Assembly: GCF_001902145.1 (NCBI RefSeq)
Contig: NZ_MRST01000022.1
Location: forward strand, 277,474-341,473
Source: Pseudomonas fluorescens
GTDB taxonomy: Bacteria > Pseudomonadota > Gammaproteobacteria > Pseudomonadales > Pseudomonadaceae
Direction: 5' to 3'
Length of the DNA: 64,000 nt
The translations under genes were made by a program, and so were the position numbers. Below are positions 48,904-63,882 of the stretch, in pieces (position 1 is the stretch's first letter; each line of letters begins with the position of its first letter). The notes under the pieces are model-generated. The model searched no databases and was not told where the DNA came from. It saw only the letters and a program-made list of their open reading frames with translations.

Positions 48904-48932
48904 AGTCTAAAGAGGATCTTGCCCCCAGTCAA
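48904..48932 (-). promoter_or_regulatory. Sigma-70 promoter of the str operon
   Basis: On the minus strand: -35 TTGACT (48932-48927), 17-base spacer, -10 TAGACT (48909-48904), about 90 bases before rpsL. It lies in the 216-base rpoC-rpsL gap, showing independent expression of rpsL-rpsG-fusA-tuf. A -35-flanking stem CTTGCC/GGCAAG may modulate it. Confidence 0.65.
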
Positions 48933-49028
48933 GGCAAGGCCCCGACCTCCCCTCGCGTCGAACCGGGGCAAAAATGCCTCGATCCGACGAATGGGAGTGT
49001 CAGGGCCCAGACTCATCTATCGCAGAAC

Positions 49029-52000
49029 TCAGTTACCGCTTGAGTTCAGCGCTTCGGTCAGTGCAGCTTCCACTTCACTGGCGCTTACGCGCAGCGGCTT
49101 GTCAGCATCACGGCGACGCTTACGCTCGCTGTGGTAAGCCAAACCGGTACCCGCCGGGATCAGACGACCCACGACCACGTTTTCTTTCAGGCCGCGCAGG
49201 TAATCGCGCTTGCCGGTTACCGCTGCTTCGGTCAGTACGCGAGTGGTCTCCTGGAAGGAGGCCGCCGAGATGAACGACTCAGTGGACAACGACGCCTTGG
49301 TGATACCCAGCAGCACGCGAGTGAACTTGGAGACAAATTTCTCTTCGTTCGCCAGGCGCTCGTTTTCTACCAGTACGTGAGTCAGTTCCATCTGGTCGCC
49401 CTTGATGAAACTGGAATCGCCGGATTCAGCGATTTCAACTTTACGCAGCATCTGACGCAGGATGGTCTCGATGTGCTTGTCGTTGATCTTCACGCCTTGC
49501 AGACGGTAAACGTCCTGGATCTCGTTAACGATGTACTTGGCCAGCGCACTCACACCCAGCAGGCGCAGGATGTCGTGTGGATCGCTCGGGCCATCGGAGA
49601 TAACTTCGCCGCGGTTTACCTGTTCGCCTTCGAACACGTTCAGGTGACGCCACTTTGGAATCAGCTCTTCATACGGATCGCTACCGTCGTTCGGAGTAAT
49701 GACCAGGCGGCGCTTGCCCTTGGTCTCTTTACCGAACGCGATGGTGCCGCTGACTTCAGCCAGAATCGACGCTTCTTTCGGACGACGAGCTTCGAACAAG
49801 TCGGCAACACGCGGCAGACCACCGGTGATGTCACGGGTCTTCGAAGTTTCTTGCGGGATACGCGCGATAACATCACCGATCGCGATCTTCGCACCATCCG
49901 CTACACCGACCAGGGCGTTGGCTGGCAGGAAGTACTGAGCGATTACGTCAGTACCTGGCAGCAACAGATCCTTGCCGTTGTCATCGACCATCTTCACGGC
50001 AGGACGGATGTCTTTACCGGCAGCTGGACGATCTTTGGCGTCGAGTACTTCAATGTTGGTCATACCGGTCAATTCGTCAGTCTGACGCTTGATCGTGATG
50101 CCCTCTTCCATGCCCACGTAGGTCACGGTACCTTTCATTTCGGTAACGATTGGGTGAGTGTGCGGGTCCCACTTGGCCACGATTGCGCCGGCGTCGACCT
50201 TGTCACCTTCTTTAACCGAAATCACAGCACCGTACGGCAGCTTGTAACGCTCACGCTCACGACCGTAGTCATCAGCGATGGCCAGCTCACCGGAACGGGA
50301 CACAGCAACCAGGTGGCCATCCACTCGCTCAACGTGCTTGAGGTTGTGCAGACGGACAGTACCGCCATTCTTCACCTGAACGCTGTCGGCTGCGGAGGTC
50401 CGGCTTGCCGCACCACCGATGTGGAACGTACGCATGGTCAGCTGGGTACCCGGCTCACCGATGGACTGGGCAGCGATAACGCCGACCGCTTCACCGATGT
50501 TCACCTGGTGACCACGAGCCAAGTCACGGCCATAGCACTTGGCGCAGATACCGTAGCGGGTTTCGCAGCTGATCGGCGAGCGAACGATCACTTCGTCGAT
50601 GCTGTTGAGTTCGATGAACTCGACCCACTTCTCGTCAACCAGGGTACCGGCAGGAACGATAACTTCCTCGGTACCTGGCTTGAATACGTCACGAGCAATA
50701 ACACGACCCAATACGCGCTCACCCAGTGGCTCTACAACGTCACCGCCTTCAATGTGCGGAGTCATCAGCAGGCCGTGCTCGGTGCCGCAATCAATCTCGG
50801 TTACAACCAGATCTTGTGCAACGTCTACCAGACGACGAGTCAGGTAACCGGAGTTAGCGGTTTTCAACGCGGTATCCGCAAGACCCTTACGAGCACCGTG
50901 AGTGGAGATGAAGTACTGGAGTACGCTCAAACCTTCACGGAAGTTCGCAGTGATCGGCGTTTCGATGATGGATCCGTCCGGCTTGGCCATCAGGCCACGC
51001 ATACCGGCGAGCTGACGGATCTGCGCAGCAGAACCCCGTGCGCCCGAGTCGGCCATCATGTACATCGAGTTGAAGGATTCCTGGTCAACTTCGTCGCCGT
51101 GACGGTCGATGACTTTCTCTTTCGAGAGGTTGGCCATCATCGCCTTGGAAACTTCGTCGTTCGCCTTGGACCAAAGGTCGATCACCTTGTTGTACTTCTC
51201 GCCCTGGGTTACCAGGCCGGAGGCGTACTGGCTCTCGATCTCTTTCACTTCGTCAGTAGCAGCACTGATGATGCGAGCTTTTTCATCCGGGATAACGAAG
51301 TCGTTAACGCCGATGGAAACGCCGGAGATAGTCGAGTAAGCGAAACCTGTGTACATCAACTGGTCAGCGAAGATAACGGTCTCTTTCAAACCAACCACGC
51401 GGTAGCACTGGTTGATCAGCTTGGAGATCGCCTTTTTCTTCATCGGCAGGTTGACGACGTCGTACGACAGACCTTTTGGCACAACCTGGTACAACAACGC
51501 ACGGCCGACAGTGGTGTCCACGATACGGGTGTTGCTCACGCTGCCGCCGTCACGGTCGTTGACGGTTTCGTTGATCCGCACTTTGACCTTGGCGTGCAGT
51601 GCGGCTTCGCCAGCACGGAACACACGGTCAACTTCTTGCAGGTCAGCGAACACACGACCTTCGCCCTTGGCGTTGATCGCTTCACGGGTCATGTAGTACA
51701 GACCCAATACAACGTCCTGCGACGGAACGATGATTGGCTCACCGTTGGCTGGCGACAGGATGTTGTTGGTCGACATCATCAACGCACGCGCTTCCAACTG
51801 GGCTTCCAGTGTCAGCGGTACGTGCACGGCCATTTGGTCGCCGTCGAAGTCGGCGTTGTACGCAGCACAGACCAGAGGGTGCAGCTGGATAGCCTTACCT
51901 TCGATCAGTACAGGTTCAAACGCCTGGATACCCAGACGGTGAAGGGTCGGTGCACGGTTGAGGAGAACCGGGTGTTCGCGAATCACTTCAGCGAGAACGT

Positions 52001-53228
52001 CCCAGACCTCTGGCAGTTCGCGCTCGACCATTTTCTTGGCCGCTTTGATGGTGGTCGCGAGACCACGCATTTCCAGCTTGCCGAAGATGAACGGCTTGAA
52101 CAACTCGAGCGCCATCTTCTTAGGCAGACCGCACTGGTGCAGACGCAGGGTCGGGCCTACGGTAATTACCGAACGACCGGAGTAGTCAACACGCTTACCG
52201 AGCAAGTTCTGACGGAAACGACCTTGCTTACCCTTGATCATGTCAGCCAAGGATTTCAGAGGACGCTTGTTCGAACCGGTGATAGCGCGGCCACGACGAC
52301 CGTTGTCGAGCAGGGCATCGACCGCTTCCTGCAACATACGCTTTTCGTTGCGCACGATGATGTCCGGAGCGGACAGATCAAGCAGGCGCTTCAAGCGGTT
52401 GTTACGGTTGATCACGCGGCGGTACAGGTCGTTGAGGTCGGACGTCGCGAAACGACCACCGTCCAACGGTACCAGCGGACGCAGGTCTGGCGGCAGAACC
52501 GGCAGAACGGTCAGCACCATCCACTCTGGCAAGTTGCCGGAACCCTGGAAGGCTTCCATCAACTTCAGACGCTTGGACAGTTTCTTGATCTTGGTTTCGG
52601 AGTTGGTTTGCGGAATCTCTTCGCGCAGGCGACCAATCTCGTGCTCCAGGTCGATAGCGTGCAGCAGCTCGCGGACAGCTTCGGCACCCATGCGGGCATC
52701 GAAATCGTCGCCGAACTCTTCCAGCGCTTCGAAGTACTGCTCGTCGTTCAGCAGCTGACCTTTTTCAAGGGTGGTCATGCCTGGGTCGATCACGACATAG
52801 CTCTCGAAGTAGAGAACACGTTCGATATCACGCAGGGTCATGTCCATCAGCAAGCCGATACGGGACGGCAGCGATTTCAGGAACCAGATGTGGGCAACCG
52901 GCGAAGCCAGTTCGATGTGCGCCATGCGCTCACGACGAACCTTGGCCAGTGCGACTTCAACGCCACACTTCTCGCAGATCACACCACGGTGCTTCAAGCG
53001 CTTGTACTTACCGCACAGGCACTCGTAATCCTTTACCGGGCCAAAGATCTTGGCGCAGAACAGGCCGTCACGCTCAGGTTTGAACGTACGGTAGTTGATG
53101 GTTTCCGGCTTTTTAACTTCACCGAACGACCACGAACGGATCATCTCAGGCGATGCCAACCCAATACGGATGGCGTCGAACTCTTCGACTTGACCCTGGT
53201 TTTTCAGCAAATTCAGTAGGTCTTTCAA
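49029..53228 (-). CDS. rpoC: DNA-directed RNA polymerase subunit beta'
   Basis: 1399 residues; carries the catalytic Mg site NADFDGD within [20 protein letters not shown]. The N-terminal zinc ribbon [20 protein letters not shown] and a second zinc site ([20 protein letters not shown]) are visible. It begins [20 protein letters not shown], with GGAGGAAAGGCCTTG upstream. It follows rpoB by 64 bases. A long opposite-strand open frame is a coding-bias shadow. Confidence 0.99.
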   Translation of the reverse strand: MKDLLNLLKNQGQVEEFDAIRIGLASPEMIRSWSFGEVKKPETINYRTFKPERDGLFCAKIFGPVKDYECLCGKYKRLKHRGVICEKCGVEVALAKVRRERMAHIELASPVAHIWFLKSLPSRIGLLMDMTLRDIERVLYFESYVVIDPGMTTLEKGQLLNDEQYFEALEEFGDDFDARMGAEAVRELLHAIDLEHEIGRLREEIPQTNSETKIKKLSKRLKLMEAFQGSGNLPEWMVLTVLPVLPPDLRPLVPLDGGRFATSDLNDLYRRVINRNNRLKRLLDLSAPDIIVRNEKRMLQEAVDALLDNGRRGRAITGSNKRPLKSLADMIKGKQGRFRQNLLGKRVDYSGRSVITVGPTLRLHQCGLPKKMALELFKPFIFGKLEMRGLATTIKAAKKMVERELPEVWDVLAEVIREHPVLLNRAPTLHRLGIQAFEPVLIEGKAIQLHPLVCAAYNADFDGDQMAVHVPLTLEAQLEARALMMSTNNILSPANGEPIIVPSQDVVLGLYYMTREAINAKGEGRVFADLQEVDRVFRAGEAALHAKVKVRINETVNDRDGGSVSNTRIVDTTVGRALLYQVVPKGLSYDVVNLPMKKKAISKLINQCYRVVGLKETVIFADQLMYTGFAYSTISGVSIGVNDFVIPDEKARIISAATDEVKEIESQYASGLVTQGEKYNKVIDLWSKANDEVSKAMMANLSKEKVIDRHGDEVDQESFNSMYMMADSGARGSAAQIRQLAGMRGLMAKPDGSIIETPITANFREGLSVLQYFISTHGARKGLADTALKTANSGYLTRRLVDVAQDLVVTEIDCGTEHGLLMTPHIEGGDVVEPLGERVLGRVIARDVFKPGTEEVIVPAGTLVDEKWVEFIELNSIDEVIVRSPISCETRYGICAKCYGRDLARGHQVNIGEAVGVIAAQSIGEPGTQLTMRTFHIGGAASRTSAADSVQVKNGGTVRLHNLKHVERVDGHLVAVSRSGELAIADDYGRERERYKLPYGAVISVKEGDKVDAGAIVAKWDPHTHPIVTEMKGTVTYVGMEEGITIKRQTDELTGMTNIEVLDAKDRPAAGKDIRPAVKMVDDNGKDLLLPGTDVIAQYFLPANALVGVADGAKIAIGDVIARIPQETSKTRDITGGLPRVADLFEARRPKEASILAEVSGTIAFGKETKGKRRLVITPNDGSDPYEELIPKWRHLNVFEGEQVNRGEVISDGPSDPHDILRLLGVSALAKYIVNEIQDVYRLQGVKINDKHIETILRQMLRKVEIAESGDSSFIKGDQMELTHVLVENERLANEEKFVSKFTRVLLGITKASLSTESFISAASFQETTRVLTEAAVTGKRDYLRGLKENVVVGRLIPAGTGLAYHSERKRRRDADKPLRVSASEVEAALTEALNSSGN

Positions 53229-53292
53229 GGCCTTTCCTCCTGGCGGAGCAGAGAGCGGGCTAAACAGCCCCGCTCTCGATTCGCGTCACGTG

Positions 53293-57366
<4,074 letters not shown>

Positions 57367-57510
57367 CAGCGTTCCCCAGCTTGGTCACCTGCTTGTTTGG
57401 CCCCTCCGACGGGAGCAGCCAGAAAATCTTGCAAACCCCATGGTTTGCACCACCGCTTCGGGTGGCTACAGCGCGTTAATGGCGGCGACCGAGTCGACAG
57501 CCAAGAACGG

Positions 57511-57539
57511 AAAAAGGCCGGTGGCAAGAGCCACCAGCC
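57511..57539 (-). terminator. Attenuator between rplL and rpoB
   Basis: Stem GGCCGGTGGC / GCCACCAGCC (one mismatch) with loop AAGA, followed by five T on the minus strand. Position matches the known partial terminator that lowers rpoBC relative to rplJL in enterobacteria; function here is inferred. Confidence 0.75.
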
Positions 57540-57585
57540 ATCAGCCTTCAGCTTAACGCTTGGGCTGGAGACGCAAGGTCGATGC

Positions 57586-57951
57586 TTACTTCAGCTCGAC
57601 TTTAGCGCCTGCTTCTTCCAGAGTAGCTTTGGCTTTGTCAGCGGCGTCTTTCGACACAGCTTCCAGAACCTGGGCAGGAGCGCCGTCAACTACAGCCTTG
57701 GCTTCTTTCAGGCCCAGACCGGTCAGTTCACGTACTGCCTTGATCACGTTTACTTTCTTCTCGCCAGCTTCCAGCAGCATGACGTTGAATTCGGTTTGCT
57801 CTTCAGCAGCGACAGCAGCAACAGCTGGGCCAGCGGAAGCAGCGGCAGCGGAAACGCCGAATTTTTCTTCGAAAGCTTTGATCAGCTCAACAACCTGCAG
57901 AACCGACATTTCAGCTACGGCGTTGAGGATATCGTCTTGGGAGATAGACAT
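57586..57951 (-). CDS. rplL: 50S ribosomal protein L7/L12
   Basis: 121 residues; stalk protein that recruits translation GTPases. N-terminal dimer part [20 protein letters not shown], an Ala-rich hinge ([17 protein letters not shown]) and the C-terminal factor-binding domain ([20 protein letters not shown]) are all clear. It follows rplJ by 78 bases. Confidence 0.98.
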   Translation of the reverse strand: MSISQDDILNAVAEMSVLQVVELIKAFEEKFGVSAAAASAGPAVAAVAAEEQTEFNVMLLEAGEKKVNVIKAVRELTGLGLKEAKAVVDGAPAQVLEAVSKDAADKAKATLEEAGAKVELK

Positions 57952-58029
57952 TGCTGTATTTCCTGAATTGGGGGACGGCCTACGCGGCCATCGAAATAAA
58001 CAAAAATACGCGAGAGAATTTGCTCAGCC

Positions 58030-58530
58030 TTAGGCTGCGGCAGCTTCTTTTTGCTCGCGAACTGCAGCCAGAGTACGAGCCAGCTTGCTGGTAGCGCCTT
58101 GAATCACGCTCATCAGCTGCGAAATAGCTTCGTTACGGGTCGGCAGTGTTGCCAGTACGTCGATTTGGTTAGCTGCGAGGAACTTGCCCTCGAACGCAGC
58201 TGCCTTGATCTCGAACTTATCCTGACTCTTGGCGAATTCCTTGAACAAACGGGCAGCAGCGCCTGGATGATCTTTAGAGAACGCGATCAGAGTCGGGCCG
58301 GTGAACACATCGTTGAGAACACTGTATTCAGTGTCAGCAACGGCGCGCTTGAGCAGGGTGTTACGTACAACACGTACGTATACGCCAGCTTCACGAGCCT
58401 CTTTACGGAGTCCGGTCATAGCGCCTACTGTCACACCACGGGCATCAGCCACGACAGCGGACAGAGCAGCTTTGGCAGCCTCGTTGACTTCAGCGACGAT
58501 GGCCTTCTTGTCTTCGAGATTAATTGCCAC
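58030..58530 (-). CDS. rplJ: 50S ribosomal protein L10
   Basis: 166 residues; base of the L7/L12 stalk, and autogenous repressor of its operon in E. coli. The start is GTG at 58530 ([20 protein letters not shown]) with CAGGAG eight bases upstream. The C-terminal helix [20 protein letters not shown] binds L7/L12. It follows rplA after 199 bases with the candidate L10 leader. Confidence 0.97.
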   Translation of the reverse strand: MAINLEDKKAIVAEVNEAAKAALSAVVADARGVTVGAMTGLRKEAREAGVYVRVVRNTLLKRAVADTEYSVLNDVFTGPTLIAFSKDHPGAAARLFKEFAKSQDKFEIKAAAFEGKFLAANQIDVLATLPTRNEAISQLMSVIQGATSKLARTLAAVREQKEAAAA

Positions 58531-58599
58531 GGGTTTAACTCCTGCTTGTTACCGTTTCATCTGGCCTAGGCCTGATGTCGTTTTGGTGTCTGATTCGGT

Positions 58600-58690
58600 A
58601 AGGAACCGGGAGCACCATCTGCGTAGGCTTGTTGGTTTAAGACTTGCGTCGCCTACGGTCTTGGATAGCCCCCGCCAGGCAGGGACCCCA
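58600..58690 (-). promoter_or_regulatory. Candidate L10 leader (autoregulatory RNA)
   Basis: The 199-base rplA-rplJ gap folds with GTAGGC (58656-58651) pairing GCCTAC (58628-58623) around an internal A/C-rich segment, as expected for the L10 binding element upstream of rplJ. A GC-rich segment (GCCTGGCGGGGGC on the minus strand) precedes it. Assignment is by position and fold only. Confidence 0.5.
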
Positions 58691-58729
58691 ATCTTTCAAT
58701 TGGCGCAATTGCACGCGCCAATTTATGTC

Positions 58730-59425
58730 TTATACGTCCAGCGAGCCTTGGTCGATGACCAGACCTGGGCCCATAGTGGTGCTCAGGGTAACGCGCTTGA
58801 CGTAGATACCTTTCGAGGAAGCAGGCTTGATACGCTTCAGATCGGCGATCAGGGCTTCAACGTTTTCCTTCAGCTTGACGGCATCGAAGCCGACTTTGCC
58901 AACGGAGGTGTGAATGATGCCGTTTTTGTCGGTGCGATAACGAACCTGACCAGCTTTGGCGTTTTTAACCGCGGTAGCTACGTCTGGAGTTACGGTGCCG
59001 ACTTTAGGGTTAGGCATCAGGCCACGTGGACCGAGGATCTGACCCAACTGACCTACAACGCGCATTGCATCCGGGGAAGCAATTACGACGTCATAGTTCA
59101 GGTCGCCGCCTTTCATTTCGGCAGCCAGGTCGTCCATGCCAACGCGATCAGCACCAGCGGCCAGAGCAGCTTCAGCAGCTGGGCCTTGGGTGAAGACGGC
59201 AACACGTACAGTCTTGCCAGTACCGTGTGGCAGCACAGTAGCGCTACGAACGACCTGGTCGGATTTACGTGGGTCAACGCCCAGGTTCACAGCAACGTCA
59301 ACAGACTCGCTGAACTTGACAGTCGACAGCTCGGTCAGCAGGGCAGCAGCGTCTACGAAGTTGTAGGACTTGCCCGCTTCGATTTTGCCGGCGATAGCCT
59401 TTTGGCGCTTAGTCAGCTTAGCCAT
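58730..59425 (-). CDS. rplA: 50S ribosomal protein L1
   Basis: 231 residues; forms the mobile L1 stalk guiding E-site tRNA. The N-terminal [20 protein letters not shown] and the loop [20 protein letters not shown] are canonical, with [20 protein letters not shown] at the end. It overlaps rplK by one base (TAATG). Confidence 0.98.
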   Translation of the reverse strand: MAKLTKRQKAIAGKIEAGKSYNFVDAAALLTELSTVKFSESVDVAVNLGVDPRKSDQVVRSATVLPHGTGKTVRVAVFTQGPAAEAALAAGADRVGMDDLAAEMKGGDLNYDVVIASPDAMRVVGQLGQILGPRGLMPNPKVGTVTPDVATAVKNAKAGQVRYRTDKNGIIHTSVGKVGFDAVKLKENVEALIADLKRIKPASSKGIYVKRVTLSTTMGPGLVIDQGSLDV

Positions 59426-59856
59426 TACACACCCTCCACGTTAAGGCCCATGCTACGAGCAGAACCGGCGATGGTACGCACGGCTGCATCCATATCAGCT
59501 GCAGTCAGATCCGCGTTTTTGGTTTTCGCGATTTCTTCCAGCTGAGCACGGGTTACGGTGCCAACCTTAACGGTGTTAGGACGAGCGGAACCGCTGGTCA
59601 GACCGGCAGCTTTCTTCAGCAAAACCGAAGCCGGGGTCGACTTGGTTTCGAAGGTGAAGCTACGGTCGCTGTATACAGTGATGATCACTGGAGTCGGCAG
59701 ACCTGGCTCAAGACCCTGAGTACGGGCGTTGAAGGCCTTGCAGAATTCCATGATGTTCACGCCGTGCTGACCCAGAGCTGGACCGACGGGTGGGCTAGGG
59801 TTGGCCTGAGCGGCCTTCACTTGCAGCTTGATGTAAGCGGTAATCTTCTTGGCCAT
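59425..59856 (-). CDS. rplK: 50S ribosomal protein L11
   Basis: 143 residues; GTPase-associated centre, needed for RelA activation. The start [20 protein letters not shown] at 59856 is canonical; the in-frame ATG at 59868 would add four residues. The [20 protein letters not shown] loop (23S rRNA, thiostrepton site) is intact. It follows nusG after 116 bases with a terminator. Confidence 0.98.
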   Translation of the reverse strand: MAKKITAYIKLQVKAAQANPSPPVGPALGQHGVNIMEFCKAFNARTQGLEPGLPTPVIITVYSDRSFTFETKSTPASVLLKKAAGLTSGSARPNTVKVGTVTRAQLEEIAKTKNADLTAADMDAAVRTIAGSARSMGLNVEGV

Positions 59857-59928
59857 GAGGCACTCCAATTACGGGTTCAAACGCCTCGAAAGGCTCCCCG
59901 GTTACTTGCGCGTTTATCCCAGTGACGA

Positions 59929-59957
59929 CAAAACCCCACAGCCTAGGCTGCGGGGTT
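59929..59957 (-). terminator. Terminator after nusG
   Basis: A 12-bp stem with one mismatch: AACCCCGCAGCC / GGCTGTGGGGTT on the minus strand, then TTTGT. It lies 15 bases after the nusG stop and separates secE-nusG from rplK-rplA. Confidence 0.85.
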
Positions 59958-59972
59958 GGGATGCTTGTCCTG

Positions 59973-60506
59973 CTAGACCTTTTCGACCTGGCTGAACTCC
60001 AACTCTACCGGGGTAGAGCGACCGAAAATGAGCACCGCCACTTGGATCCGGCTCTTTTCGTAGTTAACTTCTTCGACCGTACCGTTGAAATCAGCGAACG
60101 GACCGTCTGTAACGCGAACAACCTCACCCGGCTCGAACAATGTCTTCGGCTTGGGCTTGTCGCTACCGTCAGCAACACGACGCAGAATTGCTTCCGCCTC
60201 CTTGTCGGTGATCGGAGCAGGCTTATCGGCAGTACCGCCAATGAAGCCCATGACGCGAGGGGTATCCTTGACCAAGTGCCAAGTACCTTCGTTCATGTCC
60301 ATCTGTACCAGCACGTAGCCAGGGAAGAACTTGCGTTCGCTTTTGCGCTTCTGCCCATTCCGCATTTCAACCACTTCTTCAGTGGGAACCAGAATTTCGC
60401 CGAAGCCATCTTCCATGCCTGCCAGCTTTACGCGCTCCAGCAAAGAGCGCATAACATGCTTCTCGTAACCCGAGTAAGCATGCACAACGTACCAACGCTT
60501 AGCCAC
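59973..60506 (-). CDS. nusG: Transcription termination/antitermination protein NusG
   Basis: 177 residues. N-terminal NGN domain ([20 protein letters not shown] start, then [20 protein letters not shown]) contacts RNA polymerase, and the C-terminal KOW domain ([20 protein letters not shown]) binds Rho or S10. Follows secE by 9 bases. Confidence 0.98.
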   Translation of the reverse strand: MAKRWYVVHAYSGYEKHVMRSLLERVKLAGMEDGFGEILVPTEEVVEMRNGQKRKSERKFFPGYVLVQMDMNEGTWHLVKDTPRVMGFIGGTADKPAPITDKEAEAILRRVADGSDKPKPKTLFEPGEVVRVTDGPFADFNGTVEEVNYEKSRIQVAVLIFGRSTPVELEFSQVEKV

Positions 60507-60515
60507 GGGACACCC

Positions 60516-60884
60516 TTAGCCAACAATCAAGGAAACAAGCCAGCCGAGCAGGGAGTCAAGCCCCCACAACAGCAACGCCATAACCAGAACAACAGCCACG
60601 ACAATCAATGTGGTCTGAGTGGTTTCTTGGCGAGTCGGCCAAACGACTTTACGAATTTCGGTGCGAGCTTCCTTAACCAGTACCGCGAAGGACTTGCCTT
60701 TGGCAGTTTGCAGACCTACAAAGGCAGCTACAGCAGCAAGGGCAAGCAAAGCGAGTACACGGTACAGGATCGGCGAAGCAGAATAGTACTGATTGCCAAC
60801 AACGCCTACGACCACCAAGGCGACTACAGCGAGCCACTTTACCAGATCGAAACGAGAGCTTTGAGCTTCAGCCTTAGGAGTCAT
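60516..60884 (-). CDS. secE: Preprotein translocase subunit SecE
   Basis: 122 residues; third and essential helix of the SecYEG channel. Three hydrophobic segments (about 15-30, 40-60 and 95-118) as in the enterobacterial three-helix form. The amphipathic FAVLVKEARTEIRKVVWPTR with QETTQTT following is the family signature. It starts 45 bases after the tRNA-Trp 3' end and is co-transcribed with nusG. Confidence 0.97.
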   Translation of the reverse strand: MTPKAEAQSSRFDLVKWLAVVALVVVGVVGNQYYSASPILYRVLALLALAAVAAFVGLQTAKGKSFAVLVKEARTEIRKVVWPTRQETTQTTLIVVAVVLVMALLLWGLDSLLGWLVSLIVG

Positions 60885-60929
60885 CTATGAAGATCCTGTG
60901 AAAAGAAAGCCAGACACACCACGTGAATC

Positions 60930-61005
60930 TGGCAGGTCAGGAGGGAATCGAACCCCCAACCTACGGTTTTGGAGACCGTCGCTCTGCCAATTGAGCTACT
61001 GACCT
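60930..61005 (-). tRNA. tRNA-Trp (CCA)
   Basis: 76 bases with encoded CCA; the arms pair (AGGTCAG/CTGACCT). Anticodon CCA in the loop CTCCAAA. It precedes secE on the minus strand. Confidence 0.97.
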
Positions 61006-61109
61006 AAAACAAATCAGGCCGACCATTATGCAGGCCTGAAAAAGACTTTACAACAACCAACCCCACAAGACCTGAAACACTGAACAACATTCAAGCCGAG
61101 GCAGCTGTT

Positions 61110-61141
61110 AAAACAAAGGCAGATATTTTCATATCTGCCTT
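61110..61141 (-). terminator. Hairpin terminator after tRNA-Thr
   Basis: A perfect 11-bp stem AAGGCAGATAT / ATATCTGCCTT with a 4-base loop; a T-rich TGTTTTAAC follows on the minus strand. It lies where tufB is expected in other Pseudomonas. Confidence 0.75.
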
Positions 61142-61147
61142 GTCATA

Positions 61148-61223
61148 TGGAGCTCTTGAGCGGATTTGAACCGCTGACCTCACCCTTACCAAGGGTGTGC
61201 TCTACCAACTGAGCTACAAGAGC
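61148..61223 (-). tRNA. tRNA-Thr (GGT)
   Basis: 76 bases with encoded CCA; acceptor GCTCTTG / CAAGAGC pairs. Anticodon GGT within CTTGGTA. Confidence 0.97.
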
Positions 61224-61249
61224 GAAACACCTTGCACAACCTGCAAACT

Positions 61250-61323
<74 letters not shown>

Positions 61324-61347
61324 GGAGCTTGCAGCTCACGCTAAAAA

Positions 61348-61432
<85 letters not shown>

Positions 61433-61445
61433 TAAGCGAGGCGGC

Positions 61446-61473
61446 ATTTTACATCACGCCGACCTTCTGTCAA
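61446..61473 (-). promoter_or_regulatory. Sigma-70 promoter of the tRNA cluster
   Basis: -35 TTGACA (61473-61468), 16-base spacer, -10 TAAAAT (61451-61446) on the minus strand, then a GC-rich discriminator (GCCGCCTCGC) as in stringently controlled tRNA promoters. Immediately upstream of tRNA-Tyr. Confidence 0.85.
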
Positions 61474-61574
61474 GCATTTTCTCATTTAAATTATGAGGTT
61501 AGCTGCATTGACGGTAGCTTTGCACTGTAGCCCCTAAAGGTCTTCACTGCGAAGCGGGCGCCATTCTATGCAAA

Positions 61575-62021
61575 CTATTCGAGAGTTGCAATGCCTTCGC
61601 ACAGCATTATTTTATGTTTTAACTCATTGAATTCATTAGCAAGGCTTTCAAAAGGCAGATCGTCAGCCAGGCGACGGCTCTCGGGGGCCACACGCAACCA
61701 ATAACCCGAAGCGTTCGGCGCACTCAGCAACTGGACCGTGACCTTTATATCCAGGCTCGTGAGCCTCTGCTCGAGAGAGGAGGCTTGGCGTCGATCCGAG
61801 AACCCACCGATGTACAAGCAGGTATTCTGCGCCTCCGCCGACCTCGCTCGATCACGCCGAGCCACCGCATCTGCCGACTCACTCAAGAGGCGAATATCTT
61901 GCTGTGCTCCCCGATGGAGATTCAAGGGCGTGACATCCTTGGCCCGCAATGGCGCCTCTTGCTGATGCCAGACGTAATAAAAAACATTGAGGACCAGTAA
62001 AAGTAAAAACAGCCAGCGCAT
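61575..62021 (-). CDS. SPOR-domain-type membrane protein
   Basis: A 148-residue protein: one N-terminal membrane helix (residues 2-15, MRWLFLLLLVLNVFYYVW), then a periplasmic part ending in a SPOR-like fold (about 70-135; CLYIGGFSDRRQASSLEQRL, later GYWLRVAPES). The SPOR domain binds denuded peptidoglycan at division sites. The start at 62021 follows GAGGTGATT. It lies 7 bases after coaX; the same birA-coaX-SPOR order occurs in other Pseudomonas. The domain call is moderate in confidence. Confidence 0.72.
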   Translation of the reverse strand: MRWLFLLLLVLNVFYYVWHQQEAPLRAKDVTPLNLHRGAQQDIRLLSESADAVARRDRARSAEAQNTCLYIGGFSDRRQASSLEQRLTSLDIKVTVQLLSAPNASGYWLRVAPESRRLADDLPFESLANEFNELKHKIMLCEGIATLE

Positions 62022-62028
62022 AATCACC

Positions 62029-62778
62029 TCAAGACAAAGGACACGCCATCGCCAACCCAACAAACACCAGGTCCGGGACGAGCCGGGCCTGAGGCGCAGC
62101 TTCCCTGACCAGGTCAGCATCCCCTCCAGTCAGGAAGACTGTGAAATCATCCCCCCAATAGCCTCGCGCCAACTCGAGCTGAGTCAGCACGAAACCTCTA
62201 AGCATGAGCGTACAACCACGCTCGACGGCCTCTACGGTCGTCCGACCAGGAGAGAGACGCTCCAGGGCCCGCTCAGCGGCCGCGTCGTCATAGCGTATCT
62301 TGCGGGTATGGGTTCGCAGTTGATTACGCATAAGCGGCATACCTGGGCAAATAAAACCACCCAGGTGCCCGCCGTCCGGGCCGACAAAGTCTGCGGTCGC
62401 CGCCGTACCGAAATCGAGCACCAAGCATGCACCTGACGCCAACTTGAAAGCGCCTAGCATCGCAAGCCATCGATCCATCCCAAGGCGCTGGAAGTCTTCG
62501 TAGCCGTTGTGCACTCCGCTCATTTCTCGCGCAGAGGTAGCACAGGAAACAGCGACGCCAAATGCCTCAACCAGCGCAGCTATCAGCTTATCGGTCTCCT
62601 CAAGCGCGCGAACACTCACCAACCGACAACGCGTGAGCAATAGACCAGGCAGAGCCACCAAGCTGTCGATCAGTGCGAGATCCGAACCTGCGATGCCTTC
62701 TGCACGCACGCGCGCCTCACCCGACTCAAGGACGCGCCACTTGATAAAGCTATTTCCACAGTCGAGCTCAAGAATCAT
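62029..62778 (-). CDS. coaX: Type III pantothenate kinase
   Basis: A 249-residue cytoplasmic enzyme phosphorylating pantothenate, the first CoA step. Actin-like fold: N-terminal phosphate loop [14 protein letters not shown] (D6), [24 protein letters not shown] with the catalytic Asp-Gly, and the C-terminal [10 protein letters not shown]. Type III enzymes are not inhibited by CoA. Its start overlaps the birA stop by 11 bases. Confidence 0.95.
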   Translation of the reverse strand: MILELDCGNSFIKWRVLESGEARVRAEGIAGSDLALIDSLVALPGLLLTRCRLVSVRALEETDKLIAALVEAFGVAVSCATSAREMSGVHNGYEDFQRLGMDRWLAMLGAFKLASGACLVLDFGTAATADFVGPDGGHLGGFICPGMPLMRNQLRTHTRKIRYDDAAAERALERLSPGRTTVEAVERGCTLMLRGFVLTQLELARGYWGDDFTVFLTGGDADLVREAAPQARLVPDLVFVGLAMACPLS

Positions 62779-63727
62779 TACGCAACCTCAGGCTTAACTC
62801 ACCACCGCTATATATTCTCTCAACGCCACCGACATCCAAACGCAAGGCGCCCTGACGATCTACGCCCAGCACAACCCCATCAATCTGATTGACGCCCGCG
62901 ATAAGCGACACGGACTTCCCTTGCCACGCGTGATGCTGCTCCCATTCTTCTTGCAACCCGGCAAAGCCCGCAGCCCTGTGTCGGCCCAGGTAGGCTTGTA
63001 GCTGCAAACCCAGTCGCGCCACTAAATGATTACGATCAACAGGAGAGCCCGTCTCGAGCTGCATTGAGGTCCATTGCTGATCAACCTCTACAGCCTTCTG
63101 CATATTCACATTGATACCTATCCCTAGCACAACGTGACAGATATCTGCAGGGTCTCCCACCAACTCAAGCAAGATGCCTGAGATTTTCTTGTGCCCAACC
63201 AGGACGTCATTTGGCCACTTCAAAGCTGCGCCCTGCACACCCGATTCACGCAAAGCCTGCAGGACTGCCAATCCCACCACTAGGCTCAGCCCTTCCAGTT
63301 GCCGCAGACCGCCCTCAATACGCAATACGAGGCTGTAGTAAACGTTTTGCGCAAACGGGCTAACCCATTTGCGGCCCCGCCGCCCCCTACCAGCCGTCTG
63401 CTGCTCCGCTAGCACAACAAAAGGTGCCGCACCGCCCGCATCGACAAGACGTAAGGCCTCAGCATTAGTAGAGTCAATGGAGTCGAAAATATGAACAGGC
63501 CAAGCCAAGGAAGCCGCCCCCTGAAAAATTTCCTGCGCATTCAAAAACACCAATGGCGCAGCCAATCTATACCCGCGGCCCCGAACCTTATGAATGGGGA
63601 GATTCAATTCTGCCTCAAGATGCTGAAACTGCTTCCACACGGCACTGCGACTGATGCCGAGGGCGGCGCCAAGCGCTTCTCCAGAATGAAACCGACCATC
63701 TTTCAGAAGTTTCAACAACGTCAGCAT
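62768..63727 (-). CDS. birA: Bifunctional biotin-protein ligase / biotin operon repressor
   Basis: 319 residues. The N-terminal winged helix (about 1-60; [20 protein letters not shown]) gives DNA binding, so it is the repressor-type ligase. The ligase core has the biotinyl-AMP loop [20 protein letters not shown] and the catalytic Lys in LKWPNDV; the C-terminal SH3-like part ends the chain. The start MLTLLKLL at 63727 is used; an ATG at 63733 with GAGG four bases upstream is possible. First gene of birA-coaX-SPOR. Confidence 0.95.
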   Translation of the reverse strand: MLTLLKLLKDGRFHSGEALGAALGISRSAVWKQFQHLEAELNLPIHKVRGRGYRLAAPLVFLNAQEIFQGAASLAWPVHIFDSIDSTNAEALRLVDAGGAAPFVVLAEQQTAGRGRRGRKWVSPFAQNVYYSLVLRIEGGLRQLEGLSLVVGLAVLQALRESGVQGAALKWPNDVLVGHKKISGILLELVGDPADICHVVLGIGINVNMQKAVEVDQQWTSMQLETGSPVDRNHLVARLGLQLQAYLGRHRAAGFAGLQEEWEQHHAWQGKSVSLIAGVNQIDGVVLGVDRQGALRLDVGGVERIYSGGELSLRLRNDS

Positions 63728-63843
63728 GCACATATCGCCTCAGAATGAGGCACGCATGATAGCCATGCGCAGGGTCATTGCATAGAAAGGCTGGATATCA
63801 GTCATGATCGACGCTCTACTAGATTTTCGAGCGCCCAAAACAA
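63728..63843. other. Gap between birA and the 5S rRNA terminator
   Basis: About 115 bases that should contain the birA promoter. No confident -35/-10 or BirA operator was found. Confidence 0.3.
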
Positions 63844-63871
63844 AACCCCAACTGCTTTCGCAATTGGGGTT
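63844..63871 (-). terminator. Terminator of the rRNA operon
   Basis: An 8-bp stem AACCCCAA / TTGGGGTT with inner TGC-TTTC-GCA, followed by a broken T-run (TTTTGTTTTG) on the minus strand. It lies 12 bases after the 5S rRNA end. Confidence 0.92.
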
Positions 63872-63882
63872 TCGGAATTTAA

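Noticed and set aside
61110..61141. Hairpin as remnant of tufB or a small RNA
   Set aside because: It is a plain 11-bp hairpin with a T-rich tail; no tuf-like sequence is left and no promoter for a small RNA was seen.
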